Shown here piece by piece: positions 8,101 through 15,604 of a DNA stretch of 43,727 bases. The stretch is taken from assembly GCA_902488465.1 (NCBI GenBank), contig CABTWE010000007.1, forward strand, positions 1-43,727. The letters run 5' to 3'. The stretch's first letter is position 1. Every line of letters begins with the position of its first letter. A program made the position numbers and the translations under genes. The DNA is from an uncultured Tissierellia bacterium. Lineage in GTDB: Bacteria; Bacillota; Clostridia; Tissierellales; Peptoniphilaceae. The notes under the pieces are model-generated. The model worked only from the letters and a program-made list of their open reading frames with translations, did no database searches and was not told where the DNA came from.

Positions 8101-9167
8101 CACTCCACTCGAACATTTTAAAACTTGATATTCTTGGGCACGATGGTCCGACTATGATAAGGATGCTTGAAGATTTGACAGGTGTTAAAAGTGATTCTAT
8201 AAAGCTCGACGACCCGGAAATTTTGAAGATGTTTGTGTCGACTGAACCACTTGGTTTAACGAAAGAAGAACTTGGCTCGGAAGTTTCAACATTTGGAATT
8301 CCTGAATTCGGAACGGATTTTGTTCGAAATATGCTCGTCGAAACGCAGCCGCAACTTTTTTCGGATTTAATAAGAATTTCCGGTCTTAGCCACGGGACTG
8401 ACGTTTGGACAAACAATGCACAGATTCTTGTGCGTGAAGGTACTTGCAAAATTGCAGACGTTATCGCAACGAGAGAGGACATCATGACATATCTTTTAAA
8501 TGCGGGACTTCCAAATGATTTTTCGTTCTTTACGATGGAGAAAGTTAGAAAGGGAAAACCTTTGACACCGGAAGACGAGGAGAAAATGCGTGAGCACAAT
8601 TTGCCGGAGTGGTATATCGACTCCTGTAACAAGATTAAATACATGTTCCCGAAGGCACACGCCGTCGCGTATGTCATGCTTTCGTTCAGACTTGCGTGGT
8701 ACAAGCTCCATTATCCGAGAGAGTTTTATGCGACATTCTTAAGCACCAAGAAGGACAATTTCGAAATGGAAATCATTTCAAGCGGGCTCGATGCGATAAA
8801 CGAAAGAATGAATGAACTTAAATCGCTTCCAAAAAACACGAAGAAGGAAGAAGAAATTTTAAAAGTTTATGATATTGCACGCGAGATGTATTTAAGAGGT
8901 TTTAAATGCGACAAAGTGGATCTTTATAAATCGGAATCGGCAAGATTTGCGGTTTCAGATGGCGGAATTTTGCCGCCACTTTCATCAATACCGAGTCTTG
9001 GTGAATCTGTGAGCGAAAATATTGTAAGGGAAAGAGAAATCAAGAGATTTATAAGCATTGAAGATTTGCAAAAACGAACAAAACTGAATAACACATGCGT
9101 TAAATTTATGGAAGAACATAATCTTCTCGGTGGTCTTCAAGAGACTAACCAAATGAGTATGTTTTAA
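5106..9167 (+). CDS. polC: DNA polymerase III alpha subunit, Gram-positive PolC type
   Basis: Replicative polymerase with built-in proofreading. Domains in order: N-terminal and OB-fold regions (roughly residues 1-255), PHP domain beginning with EIHAHTKMS (about 265), DEDD 3'-5' exonuclease inserted from YVVFDIETTGL (about 346) to about 520, the PHP remainder, then the C-family polymerase core. That core has GSRGSVGSSFAATM, a zinc-binding four-Cys cluster (CKKC...CPVC, about 828-855), the catalytic DKEPDIDLNF (about 878) and the helix-hairpin-helix region. It is 1353 residues from the ATG at 5106, about 80 shorter than the Bacillus enzyme, mostly at the N-terminus. The ATG was preferred to an in-frame TTG at 5100 because GGAG (5095-5098) is 7 bases before it. 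proS is not upstream. Confidence 0.97.
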   Translation: MNIIDSVLTCDEDRKFYSERGFRIDKAVFYAKNKELDIFSTSDMELSNEDISFLKNKFSDFFPSCKISIDNFSRNLNELEDEDYDLATIEETINNISEDEYEELKNKIENEDASYVEDHQALMENLKKESNAKKSDDKPQKKTYYKPKTNKFGEIIKIKELSEEDTFPTIEGEVFSITKTDTRTEGLKIAKFFVYDGTESICVKCFLRNEQNDEFDNSVKKGTRLRLNGEYKYDKFDHQMSILMRNYEVVPKVDKIDDSENKRVEIHAHTKMSLLEGSIEPEDLVNIYRKMGHRGIFVTDNACVQAYPNIMDMGDENFKIGYGMEANFFDDTEKYVQDYSENSGDYVVFDIETTGLNPYECELIEIGAVKVRDGEIIERYNQLIKPKAPIPTVISNLTSIDDELVKNEPYFEDIKDDFLAFIDGCVLVAHNANFDVGFIKQKFLKFGIEIKNPFADTMKMARDLIEGVRNYKLDTLTDRLNIRLVSHHRAVDDAEATAHLFINMMTMLKTSGKIESYSDLYKVPYEDRRTSYKMLIYVKNYIGLKNLYLIITKSCTENFNKVPRVSLSDLMAHREGLILGAEAIKGEIFSYYSDGFLYSDIKSRLEKYDFCEVQPTDHYAGLLGAKYPQISNISNVLGGYFEFLSNANVKMIAGGNVYEKTPEDVIYRKILGKSRGDYRADFAPPLYIKTTKEIIDGLDYVPYDKKEEIVVTNTNWLLDEVETMRAIPREKFPPIIEGSEDELRNTCIENAKKIYGDPLPEIVDKRLEKELHSIIGNGYSVMYIIAKKLVQKSNSDGYLVGSRGSVGSSFAATMSDITEVNPLPPHYVCKKCKYSKFFTNGEYNVGIDMPDEVCPVCGEPLKKDGFNIPFETFLGFNGDKEPDIDLNFAGEYQSVAHKFVEELFGEGYVFRAGTLAKIQDKVGYGYVKNYFEEHGEVVSEAEINRLIQGIVGIKRTTGQHPGGIMIVPKSKDIHDFSPVQYPADDASTGVFTTHFAYKALHSNILKLDILGHDGPTMIRMLEDLTGVKSDSIKLDDPEILKMFVSTEPLGLTKEELGSEVSTFGIPEFGTDFVRNMLVETQPQLFSDLIRISGLSHGTDVWTNNAQILVREGTCKIADVIATREDIMTYLLNAGLPNDFSFFTMEKVRKGKPLTPEDEEKMREHNLPEWYIDSCNKIKYMFPKAHAVAYVMLSFRLAWYKLHYPREFYATFLSTKKDNFEMEIISSGLDAINERMNELKSLPKNTKKEEEILKVYDIAREMYLRGFKCDKVDLYKSESARFAVSDGGILPPLSSIPSLGESVSENIVREREIKRFISIEDLQKRTKLNNTCVKFMEEHNLLGGLQETNQMSMF

Positions 9168-9190
9168 TCGTAAAAATATTTTCAAACTAG

Positions 9191-9219
9191 TTGTATTATT
9201 AGTTTAAATGTGTTAAAAT
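9191..9219 (+). promoter_or_regulatory. Promoter of the nusA-infB operon
   Basis: TTGTAT (9191-9196), 17 bases, TAAAAT (9214-9219), lying between polC and nusA. The predicted start near 9226 leaves a leader of about 60 bases containing a hairpin. Confidence 0.6.
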
Positions 9220-9232
9220 GTATGTAGATGAG

Positions 9233-9257
9233 AAAGAGAGGCCGAAATCCTCTCTTT
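9233..9257 (+). promoter_or_regulatory. nusA leader hairpin with anti-SD potential
   Basis: AAAGAGAGG (9233-9241) and CCTCTCTTT (9249-9257) form a perfect 9-bp stem around a 7-base loop, only a few bases into the predicted transcript, followed by TATATTTAT. The segment CCTCT (9249-9253) can alternatively pair with AGAGG (9276-9280) of the nusA ribosome site. It could be a weak terminator for polC read-through, a transcript-stabilising 5' hairpin, or a translational switch. Confidence 0.5.
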
Positions 9258-9287
9258 TATATTTATAAAAATGAAAGAGGTGGGATT

Positions 9288-10625
9288 ATGAACCAAGAAT
9301 TTTTAGAAGCTCTCGACGAAATCGAAAAAACAAGGGGAATTTCAAAGGAGCAAATTATAGATTCAATCAAGGCCGCATTGGTTTCGAGTTATAAAAAGAA
9401 TTATAACACAGGAAGCCAAATCGACATTGATGTTGAGTTTGAAAATCTTGACGACAGAGTTAAGGTTTTCAACAAAAAAACAGTCGTTGACGAAGTTGAA
9501 GACGAAAACACAGAGATTTCCGTTTTAAATGCACAGGAATATCTCTCAAATCCGAGCGTGGGTGACGTTGTAAGAATCGAAATAACTCCAAAAAATTTCG
9601 GAAGAATCGCTGCACAAACAGCAAAGCAAATTGTTATCCAAAAGATTAGAGATGCTGAAAGAGAAGCCATTTATGGAGATTTTGTGAACCGTGAAAACGA
9701 CATCATAACCGGTGAAATAAACAGAATAAGAAAGGGCAACGCATTTGTCGACATGGGAAGACTTGAAGGGATTTTACCTTTGAATGAACAAATTCCGAAT
9801 GAGGTTTTGAACGTCGGGGACAAAAAGAAGATGCTTATTGTCGAAGTTAAGAAGACAGGCAAGGGACCGCAAGTAGTGCTTTCGAGAAGTCACCCGAACC
9901 TTGTGAAAAAACTTTTTGAAATTGAAGTGCCGGAAATTATGGACGGCGTTGTAGAAATTGCACAAGTGTCACGTGAAGCCGGCTCGAGAAGTAAGATTGC
10001 AATTTTCTCAAGGGATAAAGATGTGGATCCGTTGGGGGCCTGTGTCGGTCTTCAAGGAAATCGTGTAAAGACTGTTGTTGATGAGTTAAACGGTGAAAAG
10101 ATTGATATCATTCTCTGGTCAAGCGACATGGCGGAATATATTAAAAACAGTCTTGCACCGTCTGATGTAACACATGTAATTATCAACGAAGAAGAACGCT
10201 CAAGCGTCGTGTTTGTGCCGGGTGATCAACTTTCACTTGCAATCGGTAAGGAAGGACAAAACGCTCGACTTGCGGCACGTCTTACAAATTGGAAAATCGA
10301 CATTAAGAGCGACGACACATACAAAGCGTTTTTAAAAGAGCATGCTGATGAGCTTGAAGGTTTGAGTGAAGATTTTTATGATGTAAATGATGCGCATGAT
10401 GAAAAGCATGACGATTCACAAGACTATGAAGACGATTATGAAGAATATGCCGATAATGACTATGAAGATGACTACAAGTCACACTATGACAACGGTTACA
10501 GCGATGAATATTCGGATGAGCTTTATGACGATTACAGAAAATATGACGAAGAGCTTGAAATAGACAACGAATATTTTGACGATGATGATTTTCACGATTC
10601 CGATGAAGAGAAAGGCGATGAATAA
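9288..10625 (+). CDS. nusA: Transcription termination/antitermination factor NusA
   Basis: RNA polymerase-binding factor that modulates pausing, termination and antitermination. N-terminal polymerase-binding domain (1-125), S1 domain (about 135-200, GEINRIRKGNAFVDM), KH1 (about 246, GLQGNRVKTVVDEL) and KH2 (about 315, LAIGKEGQNARLAARL). Residues from about 355 to 445 form an extremely acidic, Tyr-rich tail, unlike Bacillus NusA, which ends soon after KH2. The ATG at 9288 follows AGAGGTGGGATT. A longer frame from 9228 would be translated through the leader hairpin and has no ribosome site. rimP, its usual upstream partner, is missing. Confidence 0.96.
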   Translation: MNQEFLEALDEIEKTRGISKEQIIDSIKAALVSSYKKNYNTGSQIDIDVEFENLDDRVKVFNKKTVVDEVEDENTEISVLNAQEYLSNPSVGDVVRIEITPKNFGRIAAQTAKQIVIQKIRDAEREAIYGDFVNRENDIITGEINRIRKGNAFVDMGRLEGILPLNEQIPNEVLNVGDKKKMLIVEVKKTGKGPQVVLSRSHPNLVKKLFEIEVPEIMDGVVEIAQVSREAGSRSKIAIFSRDKDVDPLGACVGLQGNRVKTVVDELNGEKIDIILWSSDMAEYIKNSLAPSDVTHVIINEEERSSVVFVPGDQLSLAIGKEGQNARLAARLTNWKIDIKSDDTYKAFLKEHADELEGLSEDFYDVNDAHDEKHDDSQDYEDDYEEYADNDYEDDYKSHYDNGYSDEYSDELYDDYRKYDEELEIDNEYFDDDDFHDSDEEKGDE

Positions 10626-10633
10626 ATAGATAT

Positions 10634-10924
10634 ATGAAAAATAAAAACGCTGAATCTTCAAGAAAGAATGAGAGGCTGAGAAGGTGCGTGGTCTGCATGG
10701 AAGGCGCACCGAAAAATGAGCTTTTAAGAATTGTGAAATCGGAAGACGGAGTCGTCTTTGATAAAACAGGAAAAATGAACGGAAGAGGGGCTTATGTTAT
10801 GAAGGACGAAAAGTGCCTTTTGAGCCCGAAACTCCGTGATAAATTGCAATCGGCACTTAAAATAAATATAAAAAATGAGGACTTTGAAGTTCTTTTAGAT
10901 GATATGAAAAAGGAGAGTGATTAA
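10634..10924 (+). CDS. rnpM: YlxR/RnpM family RNA-binding protein
   Basis: Small DUF448 protein. In Bacillus, YlxR has been reported to bind RNase P RNA and modulate its activity (hence RnpM). This 96-residue copy has the paired Cys motif RRCVVC (Cys18, Cys21), the central LLRIVKSEDG strand and the GRGAYV motif typical of the family. The start ATG at 10634 has only a poor ribosome site, and translation may depend on coupling to nusA 8 bases upstream. The 12-residue Lys/Asn/Ser-rich N-terminus may be unstructured. The stop is one base from the infB start. Confidence 0.93.
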   Translation: MKNKNAESSRKNERLRRCVVCMEGAPKNELLRIVKSEDGVVFDKTGKMNGRGAYVMKDEKCLLSPKLRDKLQSALKINIKNEDFEVLLDDMKKESD

Positions 10925-10925
10925 T

Positions 10926-13349
10926 ATGTCTAAGGTGAGAATTTATGAGTTGGCAAAGGAACTGGACATATCTAGCAAGGATATGTTAAACATGCTTGCT
11001 GCACTCAACATTGAAGTAAATTCACATATGGCAAGCATCGATTCGAAGCTTGCTGACGCTGTTGTAAAGCAGGTTGAACTTGCACGTAAAAAAGTTTATG
11101 CCAAACACAAGAAGAACGAAGAACAACGTGACGGGGATGGCAGAAAACCGAGATACAACGACAGAAAAAGAGGCGACAACAGAGGCGATAACCGTGGTGA
11201 CAATCGCGGGGGAAAGAAGTTTTCCAATAACGGAGGTGACAACCGCGGAGATAATCGCGGGGGCGACAGACGTCGTGACAACAACAAGAAAGATTTCAGA
11301 AATAAAAATGCTTCAAATGAGGAATTTTACAAGAGAAATCTTGACGACGAGGACAACAGAAACAATCGCCGCGATCACAAAAAACGCGATAAGAAACCGG
11401 AACTTGAAGTTTTCGGAGCTCCGGTAGAAAAGAAAGTTATTCAGCCGAATAATAAAAAGAAATCCAGAGATAAGTACAAGGACAAAAAGTACGAAGATGC
11501 AGATGTGGATTTCTTTGAAAAGACAAGACTGAACAAAAAGAAAAAGACAAAGAAGAAAGAAAAAGACACGAATAAAGAAGTCGTGAGTGTAAACGAAGTT
11601 GTTGAAATTCCGGAATCAATTATCGTGAGCGATTTCTCGGAAAGAATCGGAACACCGGTCAACTTGGTTATCGGAAAGCTCATCGAGCTTGGAATGATGG
11701 TTGCTCAAAACCAACCGATTGACTATGAAACAGCCGAACTTATTGCAAATGAATTTGACATTAAGATCCAACCGGAAATGTCGAAAGAAGAATTGATAAA
11801 CGATCAATTTGAGCTCGATTATGAAGACAAAGAGGAAGATTTGAAACCGCGTCCACCGGTAGTCACTGTTATGGGACACGTTGACCACGGTAAGACAAGT
11901 CTTTTGGACTCTATCAGAAATGCTCATGTAAGAACCGGCGAAGCAGGTGGAATTACACAACACATCGGTGCTTACACAGTCAATATAAACGGCAAGAAAA
12001 TTGTATTTTTGGACACTCCGGGCCACGCCGCATTCACGTCTATGAGAGCGAGAGGAGCAAATATTACTGATATTTCAGTTATAGTTGTTGCAGCGGACGA
12101 CGGAATTATGCCGCAAACAATCGAAGCTATTAACCACTCAAAGGCTGCAAATGTGCCGATTATCGTTGCAATAAATAAAATTGATAAGCCGACTGCAAAT
12201 GTCGACAGAATAAAACAAGAACTTCTTGAAGAAGGTTTGACACCGGAAGATTGGGGCGGAAGCACAATCACTGTTCCTGTGTCGGCAATGACCGGTCAAG
12301 GTATTGATGAGCTTCTTGAAATGATTTTACTTGTTTCCGAAGTGGAAGAGCTTAAGGCAAATCCAGACAGAAAGGCTGTCGGTGTTGTTGTCGAAGCACT
12401 TCTTGACAAAGGCAGAGGCCCTGTTGCAACTGTTCTCGTTCAAAAGGGAACACTTCAAGCAGGTGACGAAATCGTGAGCGGCGTCGCTTCGGGTAGAGTT
12501 AGAGCGATGTTTGACGACAAGAATAAGCCGATTAAAAAGGCGGGTCCATCTACACCGGTTGTAGTTTTGGGACTTTCAGACGTTCCTGAAGCTGGGGAGC
12601 TTCTTTACGCTGTTGACGACCCGAACATGGCGAGAACAATAGCGGAAAAGAGAAAAGAAATGATAAGAGAAGAAGAACTTCGCGACCGCCACAAGGTAAG
12701 TCTTGATTATTTATACGATCAAATCAAAGCAGGAGAAATCAAGGATCTTAATATCATTATCAAGGGCGACGTTAGAGGTTCTGTTGAAGCATTGCAATCC
12801 TCACTTGAAAAGATTTCAAACGACGAAGTTGTCATAAAGACAATTCACACAGGTGTCGGCGGAATTAATGAATCCGACGTTATGCTTGCAAACGCTTCGG
12901 ACGCTGTTATAATCGGATTTAATGTAAGACCGAATCTTGCAGCAATTGATCTTGCAAAAGAACTGGAAGTAGATATCAGAACTTATAAAGTTATTTACGA
13001 AGTCATTGAAGACGTTGAAAACGCAGTAAAGGGTATGCTTAAGCCGGAAATCAAAGAAGAACTTCTCGGAAGAGCGGAAATTCGTGAAACATTTAAGCTT
13101 CCGAACAACACAATTGTTGCCGGTGTTTATGTACAATCAGGAAAGATTGTAAGAAATGCACAAGTACGTGTCTTGAGAGACGACGTTGTGATATTTGACG
13201 GAAATATTGCATCTCTCAAACGTTTCAAAGACGACGTTCGTGAAGTTCAAGCAGGATACGAAGCCGGTATGAGCATCGAAAGGTTCAACGACGTTAAAGT
13301 CGGAGACGTTTTCGAAGCATATCAAATGGTTGAGGTTCAAAATGGATAA
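10926..13349 (+). CDS. infB: Translation initiation factor IF-2
   Basis: GTPase that delivers initiator tRNA to the 30S subunit and promotes 50S joining. A short N-terminal IF2-N fold (residues 1-55) is followed by a highly charged linker with repeated RGDN units (about 82-120) and Lys-rich stretches, a second IF2-N region (about 225-275), and then the G domain. The G domain has GHVDHGKT (317-324), DTPGH and NKIDKP, followed by the EF-Tu-like domain 2 and the C-terminal fMet-tRNA-binding domain. Length 807. The ATG at 10926 lies 8 bases after GGAGAG; an in-frame GTG at 10917 overlaps that site. ylxQ (L7Ae-like), normally between ylxR and infB, is absent. It overlaps rbfA by 8 bases. Confidence 0.97.
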   Translation: MSKVRIYELAKELDISSKDMLNMLAALNIEVNSHMASIDSKLADAVVKQVELARKKVYAKHKKNEEQRDGDGRKPRYNDRKRGDNRGDNRGDNRGGKKFSNNGGDNRGDNRGGDRRRDNNKKDFRNKNASNEEFYKRNLDDEDNRNNRRDHKKRDKKPELEVFGAPVEKKVIQPNNKKKSRDKYKDKKYEDADVDFFEKTRLNKKKKTKKKEKDTNKEVVSVNEVVEIPESIIVSDFSERIGTPVNLVIGKLIELGMMVAQNQPIDYETAELIANEFDIKIQPEMSKEELINDQFELDYEDKEEDLKPRPPVVTVMGHVDHGKTSLLDSIRNAHVRTGEAGGITQHIGAYTVNINGKKIVFLDTPGHAAFTSMRARGANITDISVIVVAADDGIMPQTIEAINHSKAANVPIIVAINKIDKPTANVDRIKQELLEEGLTPEDWGGSTITVPVSAMTGQGIDELLEMILLVSEVEELKANPDRKAVGVVVEALLDKGRGPVATVLVQKGTLQAGDEIVSGVASGRVRAMFDDKNKPIKKAGPSTPVVVLGLSDVPEAGELLYAVDDPNMARTIAEKRKEMIREEELRDRHKVSLDYLYDQIKAGEIKDLNIIIKGDVRGSVEALQSSLEKISNDEVVIKTIHTGVGGINESDVMLANASDAVIIGFNVRPNLAAIDLAKELEVDIRTYKVIYEVIEDVENAVKGMLKPEIKEELLGRAEIRETFKLPNNTIVAGVYVQSGKIVRNAQVRVLRDDVVIFDGNIASLKRFKDDVREVQAGYEAGMSIERFNDVKVGDVFEAYQMVEVQNG
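11170..11280 (+). repeat. Degenerate 12-base repeats encoding RGDN units in IF-2
   Basis: Short direct repeats of the form AGAGGCGATAAC or CGTGGTGACAAT encode Arg-Gly-Asp-Asn in two clusters, separated by a KKFSNNG spacer, within the IF-2 linker. Copies are imperfect at third codon positions, so selection appears to act on the peptide. RGG/RGD-like repeats suggest a flexible, RNA-interacting linker. Confidence 0.75.
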
Positions 13350-13770
13350 AAGAAGACAAGAGAGAATTAACGCTGAAATCAAAAAGGTAATCGCAAGTGC
13401 TTTGAGGGATATGAAAGATCCAAATGTCTCAGCTCTTACGAGTGTGACGGAAGTTTCAATCACAAACGATTTATCTTTTTGCGATGTAAAGTTCAGCATT
13501 CTTGGAAATAATAAAGAAAAGAATAAAATTATTGACACGCTCAAAAATGCAGAGGGTTATTTCAAAACCAAAATTGCAAAATCAATTTCAATAAGACAAG
13601 TTCCGGAACTTAGAATCGCTCTTGACGACTCGATTGAGTATGCGGATCATATAAACAGCATTTTAAAAACGCTCAATATCAAACACAATGACGACAATCC
13701 GCTCGATGAAATTGAAGATTATTCGAATGGAGAAAAGTATCAAGATGACGAAGATTTTGGACGTGAATAA
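13342..13770 (+). CDS. rbfA: 30S ribosome-binding factor A
   Basis: KH-like factor that binds the immature 30S subunit and helps 16S rRNA 5'-end maturation. The 142-residue sequence starts MDKRRQERINAEIKK and has the VSALTSVTEVSITNDLS and RQVPELRIALDDSIEYADHI blocks of the family. The C-terminus extends into an acidic tail (about 120-142). The ATG at 13342 lies inside the last codons of infB with TGAGG upstream, giving an 8-base overlap and likely coupling. An in-frame TTG at 13330 is less likely. Confidence 0.95.
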   Translation: MDKRRQERINAEIKKVIASALRDMKDPNVSALTSVTEVSITNDLSFCDVKFSILGNNKEKNKIIDTLKNAEGYFKTKIAKSISIRQVPELRIALDDSIEYADHINSILKTLNIKHNDDNPLDEIEDYSNGEKYQDDEDFGRE

Positions 13771-14737
13771 AAGATACGAAAGTTACGCCGAAAAATTTTT
13801 GGAAGCGGTTAATTCTGCACAAAAGATTTGCATTTCAAGCCATGTCTCCGTTGACGGCGACAATCTTGGAAGCATAACGGCGCTATACAATTTTTTAAAG
13901 GATATGGGAAAAGATGTCACGCTTTTAAAAAGTGACATCATTCCAAATCAATATAAATTTTTGCCGGGTCTTTCGGAGATTGTTTCTCCGGAAGATTTTT
14001 CGGGCGAATGCGACCTTTATTTTTCGATGGACTGTGCTGATTTGGACAGGCTTGGCGACAACAAGGACACATTTTTAAATGCAAAAACTCGTGTTGTTAT
14101 GGATCACCACATGACAAATGAGGGTTATGGTAATATAAATTTTATTGAGCCTGAAATAAGCTCAACCTGCGAACTCCTTGCTGAAATTTTATTCAGAACC
14201 GATAAAAAGCTTTCAAGTGACGTTGCAACCTCTCTCTTTACAGGTGTTTCAACGGACACAGGGCGTTTTCTTTATACAAATGTTAAAGCTGAGACTTTTA
14301 ATGTTGCAGAGAGACTTCTCTCACTCGGTGCAGATATGAATCTGATAAATCTAAATATTTATCAGTCGAAGCCGATAAGAAAGCTGAGAATCCTTGAAAT
14401 CGGGCTTGAAAAAATGACCGAAGCGCTTGACGGTGCACTCACATACACTGTCATCACAAGGGAAGACATGGAGAGAGCCGGTGCTTTTATCTATGACCTT
14501 GACGAGATTATAAATTTTATAAGGGACACTGAAGGCGTTTTGGTTTCTTTTATCGTTAAAGAAGTGGAAGATGATGTTTACAAGGTTTCACTTCGCTCGA
14601 AAGGAAACCTCGACGTTTCGAAAGTTGCATCGGAATTTGGCGGAGGCGGACACAAAAACGCGTCGGGTCTCACATATAACGGCAAACTTGATGAACTTAT
14701 AAAATCGCTTACAGAGGCAATTAAAAATGAGCTCTAA
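13745..14737 (+). CDS. nrnA: DHH/DHHA1 bifunctional oligoribonuclease / PAP phosphatase (NrnA-like)
   Basis: Phosphoesterase that degrades nano-RNAs of 2-5 nt and may dephosphorylate pAp. A DHH domain carries SSHVSVDGDNLGS, SMDCAD and MDHHMTN metal-binding motifs. A C-terminal DHHA1 domain ends in the GGGGHKNASG substrate loop. Length is 330 residues, as usual. The ATG at 13745 lies within the 3' end of rbfA, with GGAGAA (13729-13734) 10 bases upstream; a GTG at 13763 is an alternative. It overlaps truB by 11 bases. The rbfA-nrnA-truB order is common in Firmicutes. Confidence 0.94.
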   Translation: MTKILDVNKRYESYAEKFLEAVNSAQKICISSHVSVDGDNLGSITALYNFLKDMGKDVTLLKSDIIPNQYKFLPGLSEIVSPEDFSGECDLYFSMDCADLDRLGDNKDTFLNAKTRVVMDHHMTNEGYGNINFIEPEISSTCELLAEILFRTDKKLSSDVATSLFTGVSTDTGRFLYTNVKAETFNVAERLLSLGADMNLINLNIYQSKPIRKLRILEIGLEKMTEALDGALTYTVITREDMERAGAFIYDLDEIINFIRDTEGVLVSFIVKEVEDDVYKVSLRSKGNLDVSKVASEFGGGGHKNASGLTYNGKLDELIKSLTEAIKNEL

Positions 14738-15596
14738 ACTTGACGGCATTCTTCTTGTAAACAAGGAAAAGGGCATGACGAGTTATGATGTGATTCGAAA
14801 GATTAAATTTGCATTTAAGGAAATGGACATCAAGACGAAAATCGGCCACTCGGGAACATTGGACCCGTTTGCGGAAGGGCTTCTCGTGATTCTCCTCGGG
14901 AAATATACGAGAATGAGCGATTATCTGATGGATCTCGAAAAAACTTACAGCGGCACATTCGTTCAAGGCGTCGGCACGGACACATTGGATCTCGACGGAG
15001 AGATTATAGAGACGACTAAGACTTTGGAGCCGAGTGTGATTCTATCAAATATCTCGAATTTTATCGGGGAACAAATGCAAGTGCCGCCATTTTACAGTGC
15101 GCTTAAACACAACGGAAAGAAGCTCTATGAATATGCGAGAAAAGGCGAAAACATCACGAAACCGCCGAGAAAAATATTTGTTTATTCTCTTTCTATCTCG
15201 AAAGAGTCGAGCGACAGTTTTTCATTTATAACGCGAGTTTCAAAGGGCACTTATGTAAGAAAACTCATTTACGATTACACTATGAGTTTGGGAGTCGCGT
15301 CATATTTAACGACTTTAAAACGCGAAAAAATGGGCGAGTTTTCACTTGAGGATGCTCGAGTTATCGAGGAGATAACCCCCGAAAATATCGAGAAAAATCT
15401 CATGACTATTGGGGACATAAATCTTCCGTATGAAACTATAAAGCTTTCGAGTGAAGAGCGAGAAAAACTTTCGAACGGAATCAGAATAAATACGGAACAT
15501 AAAGAGATAGATGTGGCTCTTTTGGAGGCAGAAGGAACAGTTTTCGCCTTCGGTGGAGTTAGAGACGGACAAATATACACAAGATTTTTTATTTGA
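14727..15596 (+). CDS. truB: tRNA pseudouridine-55 synthase
   Basis: Isomerises U55 in the T-loop of tRNAs. The N-terminal LLVNKEKGMTSYDVI motif and the catalytic loop GHSGTLDPFAEG (nucleophile Asp46) are intact, as are FSGxxxQ-type and PPFYSALKHNGKKLYEYAR segments and the RVSKGTYVRKL region. A small PUA-like C-terminal domain follows. Length is 289 residues. It starts inside nrnA and ends 8 bases before the ribF ATG. Confidence 0.96.
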   Translation: MSSKLDGILLVNKEKGMTSYDVIRKIKFAFKEMDIKTKIGHSGTLDPFAEGLLVILLGKYTRMSDYLMDLEKTYSGTFVQGVGTDTLDLDGEIIETTKTLEPSVILSNISNFIGEQMQVPPFYSALKHNGKKLYEYARKGENITKPPRKIFVYSLSISKESSDSFSFITRVSKGTYVRKLIYDYTMSLGVASYLTTLKREKMGEFSLEDARVIEEITPENIEKNLMTIGDINLPYETIKLSSEEREKLSNGIRINTEHKEIDVALLEAEGTVFAFGGVRDGQIYTRFFI

Positions 15597-15604
15597 GGTT
15601 AAAC

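Noticed and set aside
7892..8704. A 270-codon minus-strand frame inside polC.
   Set aside because: It is Ser-rich shadow coding opposite well-conserved PolC polymerase residues; no SD or promoter.
9228..9287. N-terminal extension of NusA starting at 9228.
   Set aside because: It would be translated through the leader hairpin and lacks an SD; the ATG at 9288 has AGAGGTGGG and matches the family start.
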